Assembly (NCBI GenBank): GCA_025353305.1
Contig: JANXQX010000173.1
Span: forward strand, 1 to 9,354
Direction: 5' to 3'
Source of the DNA: Holophagaceae bacterium
GTDB lineage: Bacteria; Acidobacteriota; Holophagae; Holophagales; Holophagaceae
Length of the DNA: 9,354 bases
Below, piece by piece: positions 1 through 6,252 of the stretch. Position 1 is the first letter of the stretch. Every line of letters starts with the position of its first letter. Position numbers and translations under genes: made by a program. The notes beneath the pieces were generated by a model. The model ran no database searches, was not told where the DNA came from, and saw nothing but the letters and a program-made list of their open reading frames with translations.

Positions 1-1223
1 ACGGGCAGGGTCAGGTAGCCGTTGATCTTCAGGCCATCGCGGCTGGTGTAGGTCACGGGCTTCATGGTGGCCATGTCGGCCGGGTTGATGCGGGCGTTGA
101 TCTCGCCCAGCGACACCAGCTTGTCGGTTTGCGCATGGTAGATATAGCGCGTGCCGGGCGTGCGGTCGCTGTAGGTCGCCACTAGAAAAGTGTCCTCGGC
201 CAAGTTCTCGCTGACGATGGCGATATCAAATCCGGGCAGCTGCTTCTCGAGCTTCCCGTACATGGCGCGGGTGGCCTCGTCGAAGTAGTGGCGCTGCGTC
301 TTCCAGGTCTCGAAGCTGGCGGTGGTGAGCACCTTCCGCTTGCGGGAATAGTCCAGGCCGTTCAGGTCCACGTCGGCATGCTCGAACAGCGGCTTGGCTT
401 CCTGGCCGTTGGTGGGATCCAGCACCACCAGGGCGGTTTTGTCGCGCCCGCGGTTCGACAGGGCGTACACGTTCTTGTTGTCGAAGGTGAAGAACACCGG
501 ATTGACCACCGTGCGGAAATCGGTGGTCACCACCGTCTTGAAGGCATCCTTCTCGGTGGGGCGGTACAGCACGCTTGCGTTGACGCCGTCCGTGGTGGTG
601 GCGATGCGCACGGCGCCTTTGTGGTCCGTGACCCAGCCGGTGATGTTGCCGGGATTCTCGGCCACCATCGTCGAGAGGCCGGTCTTCACGTTGATCTTGT
701 AGACGTCGAAGATCTGCGCGTTGCGCTGGTTGTGCTGCACCAGAACGTTCTCGGCATCGTCCCGCAGGTCATCGATGATGGCGGCCTGAATCTTTTGGAT
801 GGGCGTCAGATCCTTGATGTCGCCGCTTTTCACGTCCACGGCGACCACATGGAAGTTCTCATCGCCGCCGAAATCCTTGCCGTACAGGAGATGGCCATTG
901 CCCTTCCAGAAATAGCCGGCGATGTCCCGGGCGGTTTCGCTGGTCAGACGCTTGGCTTTCGCGAAATCCGGCGCGCTGCCATCAGCGGGCAGCGCCACAA
1001 TGTGGAGGTTCCGGCGCCGCTCGAAGGGCGCCATGTAGGCGAGCGTCTTCCCGTCCGGGGAGAGCTGGTAGCCCGTGCGTTCCGGATTGCCAAAGAAATC
1101 TTTGATGTCGTAGCGCTTGGGCGCCACGGCAGGTGCAGTGGCGGAAGCTGGGAAGGCCGCAGCCCCCAGCGCCACCAGCAGCCCGCCGCACAGCGTGCGT
1201 TTGAGGAGGGAGAAAGAGGACAT
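1..1223 (-). CDS. S9-family (prolyl oligopeptidase-like) secreted peptidase, C-terminal part beyond window
   Basis: Reading the minus strand from an ATG at 1223 gives 407 uninterrupted codons running off the left edge. The start is preceded by a strong Shine-Dalgarno AAAGGAG (1228-1234) four bases upstream. The N-terminus looks like a type I signal peptide: Lys-Arg at residues 8-9, a hydrophobic stretch to about residue 24, then an Ala-Ser-Ala cleavage site near 26-28, so export to the periplasm or outside is likely. The mature part begins with an IKDFFGNPE-like segment and LSPDGKTLAYMAPFE, typical of the beta-propeller of S9 peptidases, and further propeller-like repeats follow. The last residues visible (TSRDGLKINGYLTLP) resemble the entry to the alpha/beta-hydrolase catalytic domain, so the Ser-Asp-His triad would lie outside the window and cannot be checked. 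GC is about 63% in a line I counted. It lies 227 bases downstream of res with its own ribosome site, so it is probably a separate transcription unit. Family is fairly sure; substrate is unknown. Confidence 0.85.
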   Translation of the reverse strand, partial: MSSFSLLKRTLCGGLLVALGAAAFPASATAPAVAPKRYDIKDFFGNPERTGYQLSPDGKTLAYMAPFERRRNLHIVALPADGSAPDFAKAKRLTSETARDIAGYFWKGNGHLLYGKDFGGDENFHVVAVDVKSGDIKDLTPIQKIQAAIIDDLRDDAENVLVQHNQRNAQIFDVYKINVKTGLSTMVAENPGNITGWVTDHKGAVRIATTTDGVNASVLYRPTEKDAFKTVVTTDFRTVVNPVFFTFDNKNVYALSNRGRDKTALVVLDPTNGQEAKPLFEHADVDLNGLDYSRKRKVLTTASFETWKTQRHYFDEATRAMYGKLEKQLPGFDIAIVSENLAEDTFLVATYSDRTPGTRYIYHAQTDKLVSLGEINARINPADMATMKPVTYTSRDGLKINGYLTLP

Positions 1224-1450
1224 AGAACTCCTTTCGGTTGGGGTTTCAAAAACTCGAAGTCATTGCGCAAAGCGCCATCGCCAGCCCGCCACCACCAGGC
1301 AAGGCGCTGCGCAAGGGATCACCGGAATGCAGAGGAAACATCAGGAGTGGTAACGGATTTAGGAGGAGATTCGTTTAGGGGCGTTCCACTCCAGAATTCT
1401 TATAAATGCTGCTTTCGGATCGGCCGGCTTCAATTTGAGGTTGGCAATGT
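1224..1450. other. Intergenic region between res and the S9 peptidase gene
   Basis: This 227-base gap separates two genes on the same (minus) strand. It contains the peptidase ribosome site, a long inverted repeat (1263-1314), and a TATAAG (minus strand, 1399-1404) that could be a -10 element, although I find no matching -35 at normal spacing. GC changes inside the gap: 1261-1320 is about 68% GC, while 1321-1440 is about 48%, like the end of res. I see no convincing Rho-independent terminator directly after the res stop and no small gene. Confidence 0.6.
1263..1314 (-). repeat. Inverted repeat / candidate mRNA hairpin ahead of the peptidase gene
   Basis: On the minus strand the arm TTGCGCAGCGCC (1303-1314) can pair with GGCGCTTTGCGCAA (1263-1276), giving 12 base pairs with a two-base bulge around a 26-base loop. 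A run of five Ts follows about 10 bases after the stem on the minus strand, which is too far for a classical intrinsic terminator. It could end transcription leaving res, shape the 5' leader of the peptidase mRNA, or be neutral. Confidence 0.45.
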
Positions 1451-4400
1451 CTATGATTCGTTTCCATACCTGTTAAGGACCGCCGTTACCTCACTAAGGC
1501 TCTGAGCCATTGCATAGGCCCAAGTTCCAAACCTTGCACCCTTCTCCTCCACCACATCGGCGTTCACAGATCCCACCCATCGCTCTGCGGCTTGTCGCTT
1601 GATCTCCTTGAGTGGGTCGTAGCCTTTGGTTTCCAAGATCAAGGTGAAGTCGGGGCGGTCCTTGAATCTCACAAGGAAGTCCGGTTGATAGTCATGGGGC
1701 TGCCCATTGTGGATGTAGGGGACACAGAAACCAAGGCCTGCATTCTTGGCGAAGCTATGCACCGCAGGATGGGTATCCAATAGAAATGCAGCGGATTGCT
1801 CCCAAACTTTGGTATCAGCTACAACAGCATTAAGGTGACTTTTCTCAATCTCAATGATCGGCCGGCTGGTCCAGAGGCTAACCTCCGCAGTGCTCCCGGG
1901 CCCGCGATGTTTCTCATACCTGGGAAGTTCAAGAGCGGATCCATCTTCTCCAGCCGAATGGATTGCCTGGCCAAGACGTTCCAAGATCCACCCGTAATAG
2001 GGGGAAAGGAACGCATCCATCAGGCTGGCTGGGGGTATTGGATGCACAAAGGAATGAAAGTATTTCCGACTGATCTCCACGAGCTGAGGGAAGATCACAT
2101 GGGCAGGAATCTGGCAGTTTTGCTGTTGTACGTAATGCCGAGTCAGATCCGAGGCCAGTTTGAACAGCAATTCCTGTAGCCGCTTGTCCTCCCGGTAAGG
2201 AGACAAGTCCACTTCCTCCATCACCCCAGGACCATGAATGGAAAGCCTTCCTCGATTGGTGGGAAGTTTCGCCTTCATGGATACCTGTGCCGGAACCTTG
2301 GTGGGGTCAAGCTCTAATGGGGCTATAGAGTTCCAATCCACAGAGATTCGATTCCTGACCTGTTGCTGGAATCCTTCCACCCTTGGGAATGTGATCGCCA
2401 AGTGCGCTTTCGAGGGGAGCGCATGGACATGCCTCCTCTCCTGCTTAGGTGAGGTCTGCGCACCCTCATTGGCCTTGAAAGGAATCACTTCGAAGGGTAC
2501 GCCAAAGACTTTTACCACTTCCTCGGAGAGCAGCCCGTCTTCTCCAATGTCATAGCTGGCGCGGCGCAGCCCGCGTCCCACAACCTGCTCACATAAAAGC
2601 TGAGACATGAAAGGGCGCAAACCTACAATATGAGTGACCGTACTACAGTCCCAACCCTCAGTGAGCATGCCCACGCTCACAATGCAGCGGATGTCCCGCC
2701 CGGGCGGGTTAAGCGGTCGTTCTAGTTTCTCGGCCAATTCCCTAAACCCATCAGGATGGACCGGATTTCCCGAAGGATCTCTTGGCCAATCCATCCGGCC
2801 TACCGTATCCAAGGTGAATCTCATCCATCGCGATTCTTCAGATTTGGGCGAATCGCTATCCGTTTCAGCGACCACCTTGCTGTCTACTCGGATAGTACGT
2901 GTAGACCCAGGAGTGTTCAGTAGATCCTTCAATCCAGCCGAAGGAATGCCCGTTGGTCGAACGTCCTCGGCGATCCACTCTTGGATCACCTTAGCGATCT
3001 TTGTGTTCTTGCAAACCAGGATGAACACTGGGGGGCGGGGATCATCCGGGTTTGTGGACCATTGCTTCCGCATCTGCTCCCAAAGCCCCCCTAGCATGGC
3101 AATCGGGGTGTTGGCCCATTTCAGAATTGCTTCGGGTTTCGGGCTGGCCTTGGTTGCACCCCGCTCCTGGGGAGTGAGTTTGGGTAAGATCCATTGCCAG
3201 ATGTTGAAGTAACCCGGAATCTCCGATCCAGACGAATCCCGAACGGCCAATTGAGGGATTTTTACGAGGCCCGATTCGATGGCATCTGTAAGACCGAACT
3301 CGCTCACGACCCAGGGAAAAATCCGATTGGCGTCCTGGCCAACACGGCCCAGGAAATAGGGCGTGGCCGAAAGATCCAAGCAGAAATTGATTCCCCGGTG
3401 CTTTTGGATACGATCCAATCCCTCAACCCAAACCGTGGCCTCTTTAAAGAATTCGCTGAGGGAGTCGTCATCTTCTTCCTCCTCCTCATCCGGCTCAGGT
3501 TTCCGGATGCGGTAGGCGTGATGGGCCTCATCGTTTAGGACCAGGATGTTTCGCTTTCCACCAACCTCCTTGCCAAGCACCCTACGGACAAGGGCCGTAT
3601 CGCTCTCGACATAGCGCAGAGACTCGACCTTGACCTTCACCAAGCCGCCGTGACGATCACGCTCCTCTTCCAGGACAGTCAGGAGTCCGACATTCACCTG
3701 CTTTTCATAGTCTTTCAGCGAGAGGTATCTTGATCCCCGAGCCGTCGTCGTCTTCTCGGCGATCCGGATGACCTCGACTGTGCGCAAGGCGGATCCAGCT
3801 TTGCTGACTTTGGCTCCCGCGTTGATCTCCCGCGGTTCAAAAATATGCCAGTTCGTGACCATGACTCGGCCCTTGGAAAGGTCAGCCATTAAATGAGGAG
3901 GGACCAGGTCCCGGGTCCGGTACAGGCTGGCTTCGCCGCGGGTCACGTCCAGTTCTTGGAGCCGGTCGCGAATGGTGACATTGGGGCAGACCACCAGCAC
4001 GATGTCGGAGAACCGAGCATCTCCTCGAGCCTGGACCTTGTTGAGAATGGACCATGCCGCCAACATGCCCATCACAGTCGTCTTACCCGACCCTGTTGCC
4101 ATTTTGCAGGCATATCGGAGGAATCCTTCTGCGCCGCTGGCCTTCTGGTCAGCGCTGGGCTCATCGCGGGGGATTTGGATTCCCTGCCGGAGATCAGCCC
4201 TGGCTTCCGTAAGGAAAATAATGGTTTCCGCAGCCTCTAACTGCGCGAAAAAGAGGTTCTGCTTCCGCCCCTCCCTACGCCAGTACTGAAGCAGTTCCAA
4301 AGTCATTCCTGTGGCGCCCTGGTAGCCTCCGTCGCGCCATTCCAATAATCGTTTCCGAATGAGATTCACCAGCTTGAGTTCGATCTGGATGCCACGATTC

Positions 4401-4570
4401 TGCGTAGAGGCATCGGAGCCATGTCCGGCCCGGGGTTCCCGATAGAAGTAAGCCGCAGAGCGGCGTCCTTCCATGAGCTTGGGCTCCTCGCCCTCCTCCA
4501 GCAGCCAGTGTCGCTCAGGCTCCCGATAGGGCGAATTCTGGATGGGCTGCTTGACTTCAAACTGGCTCAT
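1451..4570 (-). CDS. res: Type III restriction enzyme subunit Res (SF2 helicase plus PD-(D/E)XK nuclease)
   Basis: This 1039-residue protein has the full type III Res layout. After a roughly 150-residue N-terminal region come the Walker A motif ATGSGKTT (158-165), motif II NDEAHH (346-351), motif III LSATP (400-404), motif V around EGWD (638-641) and motif VI QVVGRGLRR (662-670). Together these make an SF2 ATPase that translocates or switches along DNA. At the C-terminus PDF (Asp964) and ILETKG (Glu980, Lys982) form a PD-(D/E)XK nuclease site for double-strand cleavage. Length is slightly above the roughly 970 residues of EcoP15I Res. An acidic run (residues 361-369) lies between motifs II and III. 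The ATG overlaps the upstream ATPase stop as ATGA and has no good Shine-Dalgarno, so translation probably depends on coupling. It is expected to act with Mod on unmethylated DNA. GC is about 47-57% in lines counted, lower than the flanking peptidase. The family is very clear; the recognition site is unknown. Confidence 0.95.
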   Translation of the reverse strand: MSQFEVKQPIQNSPYREPERHWLLEEGEEPKLMEGRRSAAYFYREPRAGHGSDASTQNRGIQIELKLVNLIRKRLLEWRDGGYQGATGMTLELLQYWRREGRKQNLFFAQLEAAETIIFLTEARADLRQGIQIPRDEPSADQKASGAEGFLRYACKMATGSGKTTVMGMLAAWSILNKVQARGDARFSDIVLVVCPNVTIRDRLQELDVTRGEASLYRTRDLVPPHLMADLSKGRVMVTNWHIFEPREINAGAKVSKAGSALRTVEVIRIAEKTTTARGSRYLSLKDYEKQVNVGLLTVLEEERDRHGGLVKVKVESLRYVESDTALVRRVLGKEVGGKRNILVLNDEAHHAYRIRKPEPDEEEEEDDDSLSEFFKEATVWVEGLDRIQKHRGINFCLDLSATPYFLGRVGQDANRIFPWVVSEFGLTDAIESGLVKIPQLAVRDSSGSEIPGYFNIWQWILPKLTPQERGATKASPKPEAILKWANTPIAMLGGLWEQMRKQWSTNPDDPRPPVFILVCKNTKIAKVIQEWIAEDVRPTGIPSAGLKDLLNTPGSTRTIRVDSKVVAETDSDSPKSEESRWMRFTLDTVGRMDWPRDPSGNPVHPDGFRELAEKLERPLNPPGRDIRCIVSVGMLTEGWDCSTVTHIVGLRPFMSQLLCEQVVGRGLRRASYDIGEDGLLSEEVVKVFGVPFEVIPFKANEGAQTSPKQERRHVHALPSKAHLAITFPRVEGFQQQVRNRISVDWNSIAPLELDPTKVPAQVSMKAKLPTNRGRLSIHGPGVMEEVDLSPYREDKRLQELLFKLASDLTRHYVQQQNCQIPAHVIFPQLVEISRKYFHSFVHPIPPASLMDAFLSPYYGWILERLGQAIHSAGEDGSALELPRYEKHRGPGSTAEVSLWTSRPIIEIEKSHLNAVVADTKVWEQSAAFLLDTHPAVHSFAKNAGLGFCVPYIHNGQPHDYQPDFLVRFKDRPDFTLILETKGYDPLKEIKRQAAERWVGSVNADVVEEKGARFGTWAYAMAQSLSEVTAVLNRYGNES
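4567..4570 (-). promoter_or_regulatory. ATGA stop/start overlap coupling ATPase to res
   Basis: The TGA stop of the ATPase gene (4567-4569) shares two bases with the ATG of res (4568-4570). The bases upstream of this ATG hold no clear Shine-Dalgarno, so ribosomes finishing the ATPase most likely re-initiate here. This also supports the chosen res start. Confidence 0.8.
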
Positions 4571-6252
4571 AGGCCTAGCGCCAACTTGATATCGTCTAAC
4601 ATTGCGATCACTTCAGGATGGATTTCTGAAGGTTCCATGAGCTCGGCAATCTGCCAGTACTCGGTGTATGGAATTCCATGGAGCCCTCCGGCGCTCAGGA
4701 GACGCGGCATAATCCCATCTCGCGCCTTCTCATTCTCAAGAAAGGCTTCGATGATTCGTGGTGGTGAATGGGGAGCGTCCTTAAACCTTTGAACCAATTC
4801 TGCAGCCCCCAACAACTCTTCATAAGCTTTGTCAATGTCCAGTGAGGCCTGTTTGAGCTGATCCTCGCCAGCCTTATGGGAAATGAAACGCTCAATCACC
4901 CTAGGAATGACAAGATAGCTTTCAATCTCATAGCGCCGCCAGCGCCGCCATTGATACCCTGTTCCTGTGATCGGTTTTTCGTTCGTTTTTTCGTCAGGCT
5001 TCCCATCACCGTCCCTTATCTCCATTGCCTTCGCATCATCCCTCACCAATTGGATCGCTTTAAAATGATCCCTGGATTTGACGCCTTCTCCGCCAATGCG
5101 TTCTACCCAATTATGGGCTCTCCAAAATGGTTTTGTGCTTAGCCATTGGTGCAGAGGATGCTGAAGAATGCGCGCCCATTCTCTAAGCAGATTCAGATCT
5201 GTATAGCCCTCTACGTAAAGAATTCCGGGTGAATCCAGGGCCATCATCACATCTGCGTGGGTCAAGATTCTAAGTGCTTCCCCGAGTCGTTCACGTTCTT
5301 GGCCATCCCCGAGGCGCCTGGGTTTGCCGCCAAGCATCAGTTGAACTTCCTTCGGCTCAGCGGAATTAATGATCACTTCCGAATGAGTCGCCAAAATCAA
5401 TTGAGACCGTTTTTGGGAAGCCACCGATTTCAACTCAGAGTAGATGGAGTCTTGAAGGAACACGTGCAGGTGGGCATCTGGTTCATCCAGCAGTAATACA
5501 GACCCTGGCCTAGCGTGGAGAAAGGTCAGCAGCATAAGCACCTGTTGCATACCACTACCACCAGAGGAAATATCAAAAGAAGGACCGCTCCCATATTTGA
5601 AGTTTGCTACTATGTCAGCCCCACTTCCATCAGGGGGAAGCAGATCTATTCCGAATAGTCGGCTCATGGATTTGACTAGGGGTTCCCAACTATCACCGCG
5701 CAGAGCTTCGAGCAGGAGGTTACGGATTACATCGCCAGGTTTACCCATACCCAACAATTGATCCAGCTTAGGTACTTGATATACAGGTTCTTGGATACTC
5801 AGGCCGGACATTGGAGGAACGTACGTCAAGCTGAGAATTTCATTCCGAAGGAGGTTCACATCGGCGCTTTTTTTAGGTCGTACGTATATTTGTTCTGAGG
5901 TGTCTGGCTTGAATTCGACTGGAACGACGGCCCCAGACTCCAAAGTCACTGAAATTTCGATCCGCTGTCCATTCCTCCGATATTGCTGCTCAGTCCAAAG
6001 CCACGCGAAGTTTCTGACAGACACAGCAGTGAAGCTCTGCTTGGAAACCGGGACAAACGTGTACCCCTCGCGGTGGTCGGCAAAATCACCCGCCTCGCGC
6101 CATTTTTGAAGCCCGACTCCCCACGCGCTTATGGCCTGCAACAAAGTGGTCTTCCCCATATTGTTGGGGCCAGCAAGGACCACATGCCCGCCTAGTTCAA
6201 AAGTCTGGTCCTGAAATTTCTTAAAGTTGCGTACATAGACAGAACGTATCAT
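4567..6252 (-). CDS. OLD-family protein: ABC-type ATPase with C-terminal TOPRIM nuclease-like domain
   Basis: This 561-residue protein opens with a RecF/OLD-like strand (IRSVYVRNFKKF) and Walker A GPNNMGKTT (28-36). An ABC signature-like ISSGGSGMQQ lies at 228-237, Walker B with catalytic Glu in VLLLDEPDAHLH (252-263), and a switch histidine in LATHS (287-291). The second half looks like a TOPRIM domain: YVEGYTD (346-352, Glu348), a DxD in IRDGDG (Asp414, Asp416), then RRYEIESYLVIP (439-450), which resembles the EIENYLL-type segment after the DxD in OLD nucleases. The predicted role is ATP-regulated DNA binding or cutting, by analogy with OLD and GajA. Its position between mod and res, overlapping both by ATGA, implies a role in the same system. 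The start has a purine-rich GGGGTGG a few bases upstream. GC is about 43-53% in lines counted, lower than mod. The ATPase call is sure; the nuclease activity is inferred from motifs. Confidence 0.93.
   Translation of the reverse strand: MIRSVYVRNFKKFQDQTFELGGHVVLAGPNNMGKTTLLQAISAWGVGLQKWREAGDFADHREGYTFVPVSKQSFTAVSVRNFAWLWTEQQYRRNGQRIEISVTLESGAVVPVEFKPDTSEQIYVRPKKSADVNLLRNEILSLTYVPPMSGLSIQEPVYQVPKLDQLLGMGKPGDVIRNLLLEALRGDSWEPLVKSMSRLFGIDLLPPDGSGADIVANFKYGSGPSFDISSGGSGMQQVLMLLTFLHARPGSVLLLDEPDAHLHVFLQDSIYSELKSVASQKRSQLILATHSEVIINSAEPKEVQLMLGGKPRRLGDGQERERLGEALRILTHADVMMALDSPGILYVEGYTDLNLLREWARILQHPLHQWLSTKPFWRAHNWVERIGGEGVKSRDHFKAIQLVRDDAKAMEIRDGDGKPDEKTNEKPITGTGYQWRRWRRYEIESYLVIPRVIERFISHKAGEDQLKQASLDIDKAYEELLGAAELVQRFKDAPHSPPRIIEAFLENEKARDGIMPRLLSAGGLHGIPYTEYWQIAELMEPSEIHPEVIAMLDDIKLALGL
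6249..6252 (-). promoter_or_regulatory. ATGA stop/start overlap coupling mod to the ATPase gene
   Basis: The TGA stop of mod (6249-6251) overlaps the ATG of the ATPase gene (6250-6252). A GGGGTGG stretch just upstream inside mod can serve as ribosome site. The arrangement implies that ATPase synthesis follows mod translation. Confidence 0.8.

Noticed and set aside
1361..1366. AGGAGG on the plus strand as a ribosome site for a gene
   Set aside because: No start codon with an open frame of useful length follows it, and both flanking genes are on the opposite strand.
288..1505. Long plus-strand open frame (405 codons) opposite the S9 peptidase gene
   Set aside because: It is antisense to a gene with signal peptide, ribosome site and family-like sequence. 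Its protein is rich in Gly, His and Val with no recognisable motif, a typical shadow in GC-rich DNA.
5868..5874. Seven-A run (coding strand) in the ATPase gene as a frameshift or phase-variation tract
   Set aside because: Short, in moderately AT-rich DNA, well inside the gene at about residues 127-128, and the codon phase does not fit a standard slippery heptamer.
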